A stretch of DNA of 64,000 bases, taken from assembly GCA_025766275.1 (NCBI GenBank), contig JAFKAC010000044.1:372001-436000 (forward strand). Direction: 5' to 3'. The position numbers and the translations under genes were made by a program. This DNA comes from Lactarius indigo. Lineage: Eukaryota > Basidiomycota > Agaricomycetes > Russulales > Russulaceae. Each line of letters starts with the position of its first letter. Position 1 is the first letter of the stretch. The notes under the pieces are model-generated. The model was given only the letters and a program-made list of their open reading frames with translations. It was not told the origin of the DNA and made no database searches. Of this stretch, positions 7,634-18,960 are shown in pieces.

Positions 7634-10600
7634 ACCCATCGGCCTGGGTGAGGGCTTTAAATTGTAATTCTGTAATCATGACGCGCTTTCGTTCTCTTCG
7701 AATTCCAGTCTCGATTCGCACAAATTACCGAATGGCCGACATCAAAGCATTGGTTGACTCGGGGGCAACCGACAACTTCATCCACCCGAACTTCGTCAAA
7801 AAATTAGGCATCGGACTACAACTCCTGCCACAACCACGCAAAATCTGGAATATAGACAACACAGAAAACAAAGCTGGGTCTATCACCCACTTCACCGACC
7901 TTAACGTATACGCTAAGGGGTACCATAGAACCATGAGATTTCTCATAACCGACCTTGGTGGTGAGGACATCGTGCTAGGATACCCCTGGCTAGCCACCTA
8001 TGAACCTACCATCAACTGGCGAGATGCCGTAATACACGAGGAGGTCATGCCGGTCGTGATCAGCACACAGGACAGTCCCAGTCGTCGTACCATCATCGCG
8101 GCCACACTCACTGACGACGAAAAGGAGGCCATCGTTCTCGATATGGACGAAGAAAATACGTATTTGCGGGCAACTACGTCTACGGAGCTAGCAATCCGTG
8201 CCAAGGGGGAAGAAAACCCCGTAAAACTGCCAGCAGCATACAAAACCTTCGAAAGACTTTTCAGTGAGGAAGCGTCTCAGCGATTTCCTCCAGCAAGGCC
8301 CTGGGATCACGCGATAGACTTCAAGCCAGACACCCCTTCCGCAATCGACTGCAAGATATACCCATTAACACAAGAAGAGGAAGGGAAACTCAAGGAATTC
8401 CTGGATGAAAAACTCCAGCAAGGATACCTGCGACCTTCCATCTCCCCGTACGCGTCCTCATTCTTCTTTGTTAAAAAGAAAGACGGAAAACTACGCCCGG
8501 TGCAGGACTACCGGGTCATCAACTCGCATACTATACGCAATCAATATCCACTCCCCCTTATCCAAGACCTCATTTACGACCTCAGCAACGCCCATATCTA
8601 TACAAAACTCGACATTCGCTGGGGATACAACAACGTCCGCATACGAGACGGAGATCAAGAGAAGGCGGCCTTTAAGACCAAATTCGGGCTCTTCGAGCCA
8701 ACGGTCATGTTCTTTGGCCTTACGAACTCACCGGCCACCTTTCAGACCATGATGAACCACATCTATCGCGACACCATTGCTAAGCATGAACTGAAAGGGA
8801 CGGTTATCCGGGTTTACATGGACGATATCGGGATCGCTACCCGTGAGGGCTCTACGATGGCTGACCATGTTGCTGCAGTAACGGACGTTCTCCGCGTCGC
8901 CCAAGACCACGACCTCTATTTCAAACTCGAAAAATGCCTATTTCATCAACCGCGGATGGATTACCTGGGGGTAATCCTTGAAAGGGGGGTAACACGTATG
9001 GACCCGGTAAAAGTTCGCGGTATTAGAGACTGGCCAACTCCGACCAAGGTCAGGGACGTACGATCTTTTCTGGGTTTTTGTAACTTTTACCGACTTTTCA
9101 TCCGCGGTTTCGCTACCCACGCACGCCCCTTAAACCGACTTACGAGGAAGGACGCAGAATGGAAGTGGACAGAAGACGAAGAACGCGCATTCGAAACCCT
9201 CAAACGCCTCGTCACCGAAGAACCGGTGTTAGCACACCCCAATCTACAGGATCAATTCGAATTGGAGGTCGACGCGTCAGGATTCGCAGTAGGTGCTGTA
9301 CTTCTACAAAAGAAAAGTGACGGTCGCAAGCACCCGATAGGGTATTATTCAGCCACGCTGAACGAAGCCGAACGCAATTACGACATTTACGACTTGGAAC
9401 TCTTGGCCATCGTCAAGGCGCTCAGACACTGGAGACCCCTGTTGGCAGGATCCCCGCACAAAATCAAGATATTCTCAGACCACCTCAACCTACAGTATTG
9501 GAAAACCCCGCAAAAGATCAGCCGACGGGTGGCCCGAGAGGTACTAGAACTAATGGAATATGATTTTGAGATCCATCACATCAAGGGGAAGAACAACGGA
9601 AGAGCGGATGCCCTGTCCAGACGACCAGATTACAACCAGGGAGAGGGAGACAACGAAGGTGTGGTAGTCTTACCTCCCGAAATATTCGTACGAGCCGCTA
9701 ACACTGCCCGTACGCTGGAAATACATCCGCTATTGCAAACGCCGAGACGACGGCAAGATCCAAGAAGTATCCAGACATGGGTCGACGCCCACCAACTCAA
9801 GGAGATAGACGGAGAGTGGTATAAAGACGGACGCTTGGTGATCACCGGGCCCATGTCCGCGTATAGGGCGATAATACACGACCATCACGACCTCCCCGTT
9901 CATGGACACCCGGGCATCAGCAGGACCCAACGAATAGTGGAGCGGCATTACTGGTGGCCGAGACTTCGCCGAGACGTGTACGAATATGTTACCGGATGTG
10001 CCGACTGTCAACGAAACAAGGTCAACACAAGACCAACGCACGCGCCATTGCACCCCATCACTGCAATAACGGACGCTCCCCCTTTCCACACCATCGCGTT
10101 GGACTTTATTACTAAATTACCCGTATCCCAGTCCTATGACAGTATTCTCACCGTAACAGATCACGATTGCAGCAAGGCGTCGATATTCATCCCGTGCAAC
10201 GAAGAAATTACGGCGGAAGAGACGGCTACCCTGTACATCCTTCACGTGTTCAGACGGTTCGGACTACCGCGCAAAATCATTAGCGATCGCGACCCGCGGT
10301 TCACGTCAAAGTTCACCAAAGAAGTCTGTCGAATCCTAGGCATCAAGCAGAATATCTCCACGGCGTATCATCCACGAACAGATGGACAGTCGGAGCGGAC
10401 CAATCAATGGCTAGAGCAATATCTGCGATTCTGGGCCAACGAGCGTCAAGATAACTGGGCGGCGTATCTCCCCATAGCAGAATTCGCTCACAACAATTGG
10501 CCCCATGAGCATACGAAGCAATCCCCTTTTATGCTGCTTATGGGTTACAACCCGATAGCGGATTGGACTGATAAGCCATCCCCTATTCCGCATGTCATCA

Positions 10601-12348
10601 CCAGACTCACACAGCTCAAAGAAGCACGGCAGTTGGCCCAGACTCTTATCAAGAAAGCCCAGGATAGCTGGGTGAAACACCGGAATACCCCGAAGTACCA
10701 GATCGGCGACCAAGTATGGTTAGAAGGAAAGCACCTTCGAACCAATCAGCCAACGGCAAAACTTGCGGCGCGACGCCACGGCCCCTTTAAGATAGTTCAG
10801 GTGATGTCCCCATACAATTATCGCCTCGAGCTTCCCACGCAGTGGAGCATCCACCCGGTGTTTCACATAGATCTTCTCACGCCGTACAAAAATACGACCA
10901 TGCACGGTGAAAATTTCCCCCGACCGCCACCGGATCTCGTGGATGGAGAGGAAGAATACGAAGTCGAGGCTGTCCTGGACTCACGGCATTTCGGCCGCCG
11001 TAAGAAACTCCAATACCTCATCAAATGGAAAGGATATCCGGACTCGGAGAACCAGTGGGTCGATAAGAATGACGTCTTCGCCCCGGAAGCAGTAGAAGCG
11101 TATCAAGCGGCCCGAACAGCCACACGAAGACTTAAAAGCGAGACCGTGGAGGGTCAAGGAGAGTATCACTCCTACCTACGGTCCACTTCTACGTCTATGC
11201 CCACCTCTCCTCTCAGACATGTCACCACGGCGATCCTCCTCGACCAAGTCGCACAAGACGCCGCCGCCATCATCCAAGACGACGAAGAAACCGTGGTTCC
11301 AGCGGTCCAACTCACTCCGTACACACCTGCAGACATGCGAACGGGGCATATCACCGCTCAAGAATGGGCTGGCATCCTACAGAGGTTCCCAGACCCCACG
11401 CGCCAGCCCAGCGACGAGCAGCATGCCGTCGCTCACATCTTCCGAGACGACAGCGGGGCCCGCGAACCCGTCGCGATCATCCCCCCAGACGACGCTCTTA
11501 TCGGTACTAGGGGAGTTTTCCCGGCCGATCGATCTAACGAGGGACCAGGAGGAGCTGGAGGCGGAGGAGGCCTGGCGGAAGACGGCTCAGGAGTGGGCCA
11601 GAGAACAGTTGAGGTTAGCGCAGGAGAAATTGAGCGAGTTGCGGCGGCGCAGGCAGCGATGCCGGACCAAGCTGACCTTGACGACGGAGATTACTACCCG
11701 GTCAGCCACCCCCTCCTTCGAACGAACCGCGACTCTGCTGATCCCGGAATCACTCCGTGGCTCTTGCACACCGACGGAACCCCCATGTCTCGAGGACGTG
11801 TGCGACTGCCCGGCGTCGCATTACACACCCCCATCACGCGAGACGACGACCCGGCGCAGGTCCTTGCGCCTGAAGGGTTCCGGGCGAATCGACAGCCCCA
11901 TCACATTCACTTCCCCATCACCGGGCCGGACGGAGTAGAGCTGCAGGCCAGTCACGTACAGGTTGTCGGAGGTGCGAACCCTTTCGTCCTGGGAGTAATC
12001 CCGGGATCCCCTTACCTCTACGGCAAACCCCTCTATGCTACCCCCCGTCTCTCGGCTGCGAATCGCGCCTTCATCGCTCACGAGGATCTTGTGATTCTCG
12101 CCGCCGACAAACTCACGGACCGCGCACTTAACCGCATAGGGGATGAGTCCCTGGTTGCGGAGGTGACGCGGTATCGCGCTGCAGCCCACGAGGAGTCGCG
12201 CCTACAAGCGCGTATCCGCCAACTTCGTGGGATGGTGCTCGCCGCCCGGGAAGACAAGATGGACTGTGTGTACCGCTTGGAGCGGGCGGACGTATTCCGA
12301 CGTATTGAAGACGAACAGCATGAGTGGATCGCGAGGGACTTCCAGTGA
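7603..12348 (+). CDS. pol: Element 2 pol polyprotein with chromodomain and long C-terminal extension
   Basis: The frame is open for 1,581 codons. An aspartic protease motif DSGATDNF is near residue 52. The reverse transcriptase has YMDD near residue 406. RNase H shows DASGFAVGAVL and YDIYDLEL near 560-600. The integrase zinc finger (H-H-C-C) lies near 755-810, followed by the D-D-E core (LDFITK, SDRDPRF, DGQSERTN) near 830-935, a GPY/F-type segment (ARRHGPFKIV), and a chromodomain (EYEVEAVLDSR to YLIKWKGYP) near 1110-1165. About 410 further residues with no recognised domain follow. The frame opens before the gag stop in the -1 register, so expression as Gag-Pol by frameshifting is likely. 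The first ATG is at 7678. No disabling change is seen. Confidence 0.96.
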   Translation: MGERGFSERLNPSAWVRALNCNSVIMTRFRSLRIPVSIRTNYRMADIKALVDSGATDNFIHPNFVKKLGIGLQLLPQPRKIWNIDNTENKAGSITHFTDLNVYAKGYHRTMRFLITDLGGEDIVLGYPWLATYEPTINWRDAVIHEEVMPVVISTQDSPSRRTIIAATLTDDEKEAIVLDMDEENTYLRATTSTELAIRAKGEENPVKLPAAYKTFERLFSEEASQRFPPARPWDHAIDFKPDTPSAIDCKIYPLTQEEEGKLKEFLDEKLQQGYLRPSISPYASSFFFVKKKDGKLRPVQDYRVINSHTIRNQYPLPLIQDLIYDLSNAHIYTKLDIRWGYNNVRIRDGDQEKAAFKTKFGLFEPTVMFFGLTNSPATFQTMMNHIYRDTIAKHELKGTVIRVYMDDIGIATREGSTMADHVAAVTDVLRVAQDHDLYFKLEKCLFHQPRMDYLGVILERGVTRMDPVKVRGIRDWPTPTKVRDVRSFLGFCNFYRLFIRGFATHARPLNRLTRKDAEWKWTEDEERAFETLKRLVTEEPVLAHPNLQDQFELEVDASGFAVGAVLLQKKSDGRKHPIGYYSATLNEAERNYDIYDLELLAIVKALRHWRPLLAGSPHKIKIFSDHLNLQYWKTPQKISRRVAREVLELMEYDFEIHHIKGKNNGRADALSRRPDYNQGEGDNEGVVVLPPEIFVRAANTARTLEIHPLLQTPRRRQDPRSIQTWVDAHQLKEIDGEWYKDGRLVITGPMSAYRAIIHDHHDLPVHGHPGISRTQRIVERHYWWPRLRRDVYEYVTGCADCQRNKVNTRPTHAPLHPITAITDAPPFHTIALDFITKLPVSQSYDSILTVTDHDCSKASIFIPCNEEITAEETATLYILHVFRRFGLPRKIISDRDPRFTSKFTKEVCRILGIKQNISTAYHPRTDGQSERTNQWLEQYLRFWANERQDNWAAYLPIAEFAHNNWPHEHTKQSPFMLLMGYNPIADWTDKPSPIPHVITRLTQLKEARQLAQTLIKKAQDSWVKHRNTPKYQIGDQVWLEGKHLRTNQPTAKLAARRHGPFKIVQVMSPYNYRLELPTQWSIHPVFHIDLLTPYKNTTMHGENFPRPPPDLVDGEEEYEVEAVLDSRHFGRRKKLQYLIKWKGYPDSENQWVDKNDVFAPEAVEAYQAARTATRRLKSETVEGQGEYHSYLRSTSTSMPTSPLRHVTTAILLDQVAQDAAAIIQDDEETVVPAVQLTPYTPADMRTGHITAQEWAGILQRFPDPTRQPSDEQHAVAHIFRDDSGAREPVAIIPPDDALIGTRGVFPADRSNEGPGGAGGGGGLAEDGSGVGQRTVEVSAGEIERVAAAQAAMPDQADLDDGDYYPVSHPLLRTNRDSADPGITPWLLHTDGTPMSRGRVRLPGVALHTPITRDDDPAQVLAPEGFRANRQPHHIHFPITGPDGVELQASHVQVVGGANPFVLGVIPGSPYLYGKPLYATPRLSAANRAFIAHEDLVILAADKLTDRALNRIGDESLVAEVTRYRAAAHEESRLQARIRQLRGMVLAAREDKMDCVYRLERADVFRRIEDEQHEWIARDFQ
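7615..7621 (+). promoter_or_regulatory. Putative -1 frameshift heptamer between gag and pol
   Basis: In the gag frame the bases read G GGT TTT, which fits the X XXY YYZ slippery consensus. It lies four codons before the gag stop. Slippage by -1 moves ribosomes from gag directly into the pol frame. No downstream pseudoknot was tested. Confidence 0.6.
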
Positions 12349-12378
12349 GCCTGGAGTCTCACGCTACGAAGAGGGTGA

Positions 12379-12858
12379 TGTTACGTTTCTCATCTCGGAC
12401 CCCTTACTGTACCAGTTGTGGCTACGGCGGTAAGGTAAATTAGTCACGGACTCGGAGTTTACGACGGAGGTAGGAGTTTACGAATGACTCGATCCTAGTA
12501 CAGGTAGTAGTAGTACTAGGATTGCGGTACTTACGCGATACGTCGGACGCTATACTACAGTGACTCATAGCAGCGCTTGAAAGCCTGCTTTTCTTGTATT
12601 TAAGGAAGCTGCAGAAGACCAAGGATCGCTATCTTGGTCTTCTTCAATCGTCACGTCTTGTCTCTTTCTTCTCTTCACTTTCGTCTTTACTTTCGTCTTC
12701 GCTTTGTCGAGCCTCTGTCACAAAGAGTGCTGTCGGAACCCTAGTGTCTGCGAACATCTAGAACCTGCCTTCGCGCCATACGTCCTACGACGTGATTAGC
12801 TAAGTCGAACGGTCGCCTTATCCAGCTCAAGTCGAGCTAACGTCGTGACGGCGTTACA
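12379..12858 (+). repeat. Element 2 3' LTR
   Basis: Identical to the left LTR apart from one base at 12414. A purine-rich stretch (GAAGAGGG, 12368-12375) directly upstream is the likely plus-strand primer. Confidence 0.97.
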
Positions 12859-12863
12859 CAGAA
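12859..12863. repeat. Target-site duplication of element 2, right copy
   Basis: CAGAA, matching 5134-5138. Confidence 0.93.
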
Positions 12864-13480
12864 GTAAAGTCTGGCACACAGCAGTGAGAGAACTGATAAT
12901 GGTATTACAGAGGAGAGGACATACCTGGCACACAGCAGTGAGAGAACTGATGTGGACCAGGGCATACAAGCAGTCTACTTATACTGTACAGAGGTGTGAC
13001 AGTAATACAAGGGAAGTAACTACAGGTCACAGAATACAAGGAGCGCATTGTTCTACAACAGGACAAAGGAGTGTGCATATGGAGAACAAAGCGTATAGAA
13101 CAAAAAGAGTCCAGACTAAGATGATATCATAATGACATCACAATAAAGATATATCTAAAGGAAGAACAAAGACGTAGTACAATGACAAGTCCAGAGGAGT
13201 CCGCATGATGTCATAGTACATGATGTCATAGGTGACGCAATGATAAGTAATAGATTGTACAGATCAAAACAGTATCTAATCTACAAGTCCTATATCTAAT
13301 CTAAAGCAGTCCATGCTGCAAGTCCGGTCCGTACGAGCCGCTAAGTGCGCAAGGGTCACTTATCAACACCATGTTTGTGTCTCACTCCACTGACGAGCCT
13401 ATGAATGGCCCCTGATGGTCGTCCTCAACCTTAGTATTTGACAAGGTCTGCAAAACATGGCTCCCCTGCTGCAGAAATCA
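12864..13480. other. Non-coding flank with a short direct repeat
   Basis: No gene was recognised. A 26-bp direct repeat (TGGCACACAGCAGTGAGAGA and six more bases) occurs at 12872-12897 and 12926-12951. ATGATGTCATA and TATCTAATCTA motifs each recur between 13180 and 13310. This may be remnant repeat DNA. Confidence 0.6.
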
Positions 13481-13493
13481 AGCGTGGTTCGTC

Positions 13494-14930
13494 GTGGCCG
13501 TCCTATATGCCAGATCCCTGACACATTCCCCTAGGTACAGATCCACAACTCTCAACGGACAAGAACAACAGCGTGCTCAGGAACTGAATACCGCTCTCTC
13601 CCAAAAGGCTCTCAAGCGCAAACTTGCCGTCGGAGAGGCCACCCGCGTACAGCTCGAAACTCGTCTCCTCCCCGAGCACAATGCGACTGTTGAACGCCTC
13701 GAAGCCGATCGTCAGTGGCTTTCCAAACGCGAAAAAGAAGAGCGAGTGGGAAAAGAGCACATCTCAAAGGAACATGAGTGTGAAAAGGTACGTAGCCAAA
13801 ATAGAGTGCTGCAAGTTGAGACTAACGACTTGAAGACAAAAGCAGTTTAGGACGTCCTTTCCCTGTGCTCGGAGCTGTTCAAAGAGGACTACACAGACAT
13901 CCAAATTACACTTGACGCGCTCTCGTACTCCACATCCCTGAAGCTCGCCGCGCAAGCCGCGGAGCTCACCTCCTGCGAGCGTCAAGTAGGCTCCCTCTCC
14001 GCAGGGCTCCGCGTCTTGCACGACCAGTGGTTGCACACGGTGCCGAGGCCCTGCGCCTGCAGTTCGCTCCCGACCCCAGGCGGCCGTGCAGGCGGACTTC
14101 GCGCGGCACGACGCAGAAGAGGGCAGCTGGTCTGTACTGCATGGCGAGCTCACGCGCCAAGCGGAACACTGGTGATAGCTGGAGGTGGCACATACTCTCG
14201 CGATGGCAGAGCTGGGCTCCCTTCGCGCGCGCCACGCGGACTTCGAGGTGTTGCCCGAGCTGAACCACGCACTCGAGTGGTGGGCAGCGGGCGCGGACGA
14301 CCTGTGCGAGACAGTGATGCGCCCCTCTAGGCGGAGGTGCAGGCGAGCGGTGCGTGCTGAGTGCAATGCGTGGTGCGTCCCCATCCACTACTATTTCTGT
14401 ACTTTCTGATGTAGATTAGGGCCGCGCACACTGTCGCTCCAGAGATGCCCGCCGCGACGCCAGTATTCATCACGCAAAACCTGCCTGCGCTGCGTCTCAG
14501 GTACAGGCTCCTCCTCCAGAAGCACAGCGCTGACCATGCGGCGCTGCACCAGCGCGAGGTAGAAGTGCGGGCGCCAGAGGTCCATGCGCGAACGACGGTC
14601 CATGCGCTGCTACAGGAGACGCGGGCGGCAGATGACCGCGAGACGAGATCGGGTCCCTACGGCACTTGTCCACAGTGGCCATCTCTCATCCTTTGATTCG
14701 CGCACCAACTACTTGATACACGAGCTACACGAGCGAGGAGGCCGCGCAGGTCACTGGTCATGTTGATAAGACAAAAGGCCAGCACGTCAGGGATCTTGAG
14801 GCTCTGGTCGGTGAGTACAAGGCGCGTGTGCATGCGCTCGAAGCTGAGATCCAAGAATTTGCGAAGCGGCCCGCGCTGGTCTTACAAGCCCTGCGTGACG
14901 CAACTGGCCAGTCAAAGAGGACGTGTGTGG
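13494..14930 (+). pseudogene. Decayed coiled-coil protein gene
   Basis: Reading frames are rich in Glu, Leu, Arg and Ala with coiled-coil spacing (for example LETRLLPEHNATVERLEADR near 13650-13710). The same frame continues after a TAG at 13848 with LCSELFKEDYTDIQITLDAL. Frame changes near 14040 and 14085 and a TGA-TAG pair near 14172 interrupt it. Helical segments continue (LGSLRARHADFEVLPELNHA, about 14210-14270) past a probable intron around 14350-14410, then further pieces to 14930 (LEALVGEYKARVHALEAEIQ). Several independent breaks show it is a relic. The family is not recognised. Confidence 0.65.
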
Positions 14931-15242
14931 GCACGAGGCGGATGGAAAACAGTTCGGTTCTGGCTCAACAAGATTGGTACGTGCCTTTCATCCCCATGTC
15001 AGTGCATCCTTTCCCTCTCGAATTCTGAATGCCACGCGAGATCCATATACCTGTCTGAAGCTCCTCGGCTCCATGACCCTGACGTTATGCTCCCGCTCCC
15101 CAAACCAGTAGCAGCGCACTCCGCTTTTACATGGTATATGGGCCGAGCAGAGGCGCAGACAGTCGCATTATATCAACGGTATCCGTTGTCACTGTTCGAA
15201 CTGATTCCGATGGACGGCGGCCAAGTCGATCAGGTTGGGTAA
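14890..15242 (+). pseudogene. Fragment of the cpGTPase-relic repeat family
   Basis: The stretch around 14905-14985 resembles 27310-27375 and 40030-40095, copies of a degenerate segment that in better-kept copies encodes the FVLNKI motif of nucleolar GTPases. Here only the distal part remains, joined directly to the coiled-coil relic. About 15240-15680 matches the non-coding sequence that also follows the copies at 27.7, 31.8 and 40.4 kb. Confidence 0.5.
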
Positions 15243-15955
15243 AAAGTATTTTCGGTGCAATGTAGCAACGTCTCAATGGTCTGATCTATCTCCCACCATC
15301 ATAACAAACATCAGTATGTGGGTATGTACCATTTTCTGATACCTAATCGCTACAAGACCTTGTCATGAATTATACTGGACTTGGTCACTATTGTCGGACA
15401 GAAGAGGAGCGGAACGCGCAATTCGGGACGTTTTTTTTCGGCGAGTTTATGAGTTGCTGAGTACATGTCGTGTGTCATGTACACGATGGGAGTAACGGGA
15501 TGTATATGAGCTTTACGAACGAACTATAAACAACTATAATGCGAGGATATCTGGTAGCAATCGTGCAGGATCAACGAAAAGGAATGGCTGCCTGGATGGT
15601 GACTCAAACCCTTCTCTCCATAGAAAAAAGGTGAAGTTGTAATGAGTGTGGCGATTGCATGAGAGACATGCACGCAAAGAAAACATCCAAAAAGAAGAAA
15701 AAGAAGCATGTATGAGTTCAGTTCACGCGTACCCATTCCCCATGCACGGGCTCCCAATGGGCCCACGATAGAAAGACGATGCAGCGCAATGCCGACCCAA
15801 GTGGGGCCCGTGTCCACAGCGCGAGGCGTGGCGGGCCTTATTCCGCCTTGGCAGCTTCGGTTATCAGCGTAACCAGGAGGAACGTACGAAGCGCCTGAAC
15901 GTTATGCAATAGCGACCTTGCTTGTACAACGCTTTGAAACGAGACCTAGTACTGG
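15243..15955. repeat. Non-coding segment of the local duplicated block
   Basis: No gene seen. The sequence is a diverged copy of 27660-28200, 31810-32500 and 40380-40920 and lies between the GTPase relic and the F-box/LRR-like relic in each case. Confidence 0.6.
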
Positions 15956-15959
15956 TCAG

Positions 15960-16900
15960 TCAGAAATAGCCAAGGGGGTAGATGATACGCAGACTCAGCT
16001 CGAGCAGCTCGAGCCCAATGCCGGTATTTCCCAGCGCGCCTAATAAAGGCCCGCGCGTGTGCATGCCCACATCAAGCGCAAGCACGAGCACGGGCTCCTT
16101 CAGTGCGCCCCCGAGCGTGCCAAAAAGCGCCGCGGGGCGCAAGCCACCGTACAGTATACTAGCGATGCGCAGCTCCGCGGACGGCCAGAAGCGAGCGTGA
16201 CCACGAGGTCAGGATTGCTATCGAGCACTTCAAGGCGCGGTGCGGCAGCGGAGGGCATATCCTGCGCTGCACATGGCACGCTAACGAAATTGGGCAGCGC
16301 GAGGTGAGTAAGACGCACAAGCGCGGGCGCAGAGTGTCTACTAACCACGAGAAGCATGCGTCGACGGGTAAATTGAGCATGCGGTAGAGCGCAAGCAGCG
16401 CTGAATCTCTTCGAGACGCGGGCTAGGACGGGCAGCCGCAAGCGCAGGATAGGAGGGCTCTGGGGCGCCTACTGTTGGGCGAGCCATGGGCTTCGCGGCT
16501 CGAACGTCTGGGCGGTGGTCATTGTGATGTGCTGAGGTACCGGTGCAGGTGGTGTATGCACGGACTCATTGAGAGAGTACCGGAATGCGAGTGAGCTGAG
16601 TATGCTGGCGCAGGCGAGGCACGTTGAGAAGAATGATTGAGCTCTGGGAGGGATGCTGTGAGTTGGTACGCTTGTGAATATCTCGGAAATGTGCGGGAAA
16701 GAAGGCGAGACGGGCGAATCGGTGAAGGCCACATCCGGCTCGGAAATAATGCTGGCATGTCGCCCGAGGCCGCGGGGAGGACAGATATCCGGAGAAGGCA
16801 ACGGCGAGCGGCTAGGAGAACAGGGCTACGGGTCACTGAGACGGGAAATGACATCCGCGGAGGAGCGTCCCTGTTCCCTGCGGCAGTGTAACAAGGCATG
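15960..16900 (-). pseudogene. Decayed F-box/LRR-like gene, copy A
   Basis: The minus strand encodes pieces matching copies B and D (RPAALFGTLGGALKE, GALGNTGIGLE). The frame is broken by stops and shifts, and the 5' half (16470-16900) is scattered over several frames. The LTHLALPHF-type phrases in the better copies resemble leucine-rich repeat segments of agaricomycete F-box proteins. That family assignment is tentative. Confidence 0.5.
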
Positions 16901-17750
16901 GTGCGAGGAAGAGGGAGTCGCAGGGAAAGGGGACCTGACTGGAAGCAAGGTCACCCAAGTGGAGTGTGAATGGCGTTTCTCTGCAATTTCAATGGTAAAT
17001 AATGGGACTGTCCACTGTATCACACACTCTTTGTAGGACGGATGTTCTTCTTCTTTCTGTGTTTGCCCTTTTGTAAGATGGACTCGGAACTTGATCTAAC
17101 TTGATCTTTGGAATTCGACAACGGTTGTTGCGTTGCGACAGAAGCAAGAGTCGTTGATCAATTCGATTGATGGTTCACACGGTTCACCTTTATTTATATC
17201 GCCACTCGACCGCCACCGCGCCACCAGTCGTGACTGAACCAAGGACTGAAGTACTGAACGATTGTTCAACCAATTTCAATCAACTCGCTCGTATCAATGC
17301 ATGTCGACACCTTGTTCTATCATCAAATGTATTAGCAACATTCAAAGCGAATTACCAGCATAACTCCTAACTAGGTCAGTATAGAAACCGTGTGCTTTTC
17401 CTCGGGGTTACCGGTTACCTGTATGCACGTGTGAAAATAGGTGGTATCGGACCGGACCGCCTCAGGTCGACGCGACTTAGAAGCGTGAGTCGCGTGAGCT
17501 GGTGCTTGGCCTGGGGTCTGTTCCTCCACAGCTTATCATTTATGACGACGTCTTGGCACCACCAACTCACACCTCTTACCCTCAACAGCCTCAACACTCG
17601 ATGACATTGGATAGTCGACTACGCCGTTTGGTTCGGCCACTCGCGTTTCTCTCAAATATCTCCAGCGCCACTCCATCTTTTCTCATATCCCTCTCGTTTA
17701 CACTAATTCACCACAGGACGAAACAACCAGCTCGACAGCATCCAACCCTG
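16901..17750. other. Intergenic sequence, no gene seen
   Basis: About 850 bp without a conserved frame. From about 17590 it matches 48105-48240, a preamble shared by the GTPase-relic copies. Confidence 0.5.
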
Positions 17751-17789
17751 TAATCCTTTTCATATGCACCTGATTTTCGTCGCGCAGAA

Positions 17790-18800
17790 CGACGTAACTA
17801 ACTACGTACTGGCGCAGAACTCAAAAAGGATCCAGGCCCGGCGCAGATACCTCATCACGGAGTCCGTAACATAAATGTTCCATACGTCCATTCCCGTCCA
17901 ACTCAATCGTCGGCTTGTCACCAATCCGTTCCGCCCAGTCTCGGCCGCCCGACCCACGGCACGAAGACGTAATGATGATTTCTGACCTCACGCTTTCGTC
18001 ACTTGCGTGGCTAACAGCGTCTGGCGTCATTCACGACATCCCATCTACTGTGTCGGAGCAAGCCTCTGTCGGGAGCGGCAAGATGAAAGGACACCACATC
18101 CGTGCGCTGCGCAAGGTCGCCGACGAGGCCGACCTGTACTGCTCGTGTACGACACGACCAGGGCCCCAGCAAGTTGGTCGAGGAGCAAGTGCGAGGTGGA
18201 GGACAAACTCGTGTTCGTGCTCAACAAGATTAGTGCGTAGCCGTCTGTCTCCATCCCTTTACACTCCTATTTCTCTAGATAGACCGGTCCCGAGCGAGAA
18301 TTCGCTGGGAGCCCCACATCATGACCCCAATGATACCCTTCCCCACTGTAGACCCAGACCAACCTCTTCTTTGGTACTGCACTAGCAATTTCCTTCGCCC
18401 TTTCGAGACGTACAAGACCAGCGGGTCACAGCAATTCATTGTTGGGAATCGTCAGCCTCCCGAACGTCTGCGATGCAGCACCCTCAAGCGTATAAGGTGG
18501 GCCACTTTTTTTTTCGTGCCCGCTTGATGGTGAATGTACTCAAGACACGCGTGAAAGTACTTTCTGTGGCGTCCCAGTTGATGGGACGTACAGAACATGT
18601 CCTGCGGATAGTCGCCCTCCCAATTGCGTCATTGTTAAAGGCGAGGGAATACCAGAACAAAAGTGGTCAAAGCGGAAGATCTTGATGGCCCCACCTCCAA
18701 CTATGCGTTCTGTGTCCTTCTTCCTATCTTGTCTCCGCTCCTCCAACACTCTTCCACCGCACGTCGCGGAGATCCTCCTACACATGTTAGCTGAAGTGCT
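17790..18800 (+). pseudogene. Decayed circularly permuted nucleolar GTPase (NUG1/GNL3-like), copy 1
   Basis: Pieces in several frames match the permuted GTPase order. First comes an ALRKVADEADLY segment, then EVEDKLVFVLNKIS, the G4 NKxD region (about 18095-18235). The G1 region is represented by degenerate sequence near 18420-18500, and RTEHVLRIV corresponds to the later LERGLRIVDSPG block (about 18590-18620). Frameshifts and stops break it. The better copy at 48.3-49.4 kb supports the identification. In living cells this family assembles large ribosomal subunits. Confidence 0.6.
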
Positions 18801-18960
18801 GATGAAGGCTTACAATCACTCCAAATTCAACACGACGTCCGAGTTTACCAAGGTGCTCGTACTCATCTCCTCACATTGTGGGTCTCCTTCCAGTCCTACG
18901 CTTCGTTCCCTGTTAGCCTACTCTCGCCTATTCATAATGTCTTCGGTGGTTGGATATTGG

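Larger units (their letters stand above)
5139..12858 (+). mobile_element. Complete chromodomain Ty3/gypsy retrotransposon (element 2)
   Basis: This 7,720-bp element has 480-bp LTRs (5139-5618 and 12379-12858), a CAGAA target duplication on both sides, gag, and a pol ending in a chromodomain. Only one LTR mismatch was seen (5174 versus 12414), so insertion is recent. Both open frames are intact. Chromodomains in such elements direct integration to modified histones. The element is probably autonomous. Confidence 0.97.

Noticed and set aside
11219..11938. 239-codon frame overlapping the pol C-terminal extension
   Set aside because: It lies in another frame of a GC-rich part of pol and has no domain; pol itself is clearly coding here.
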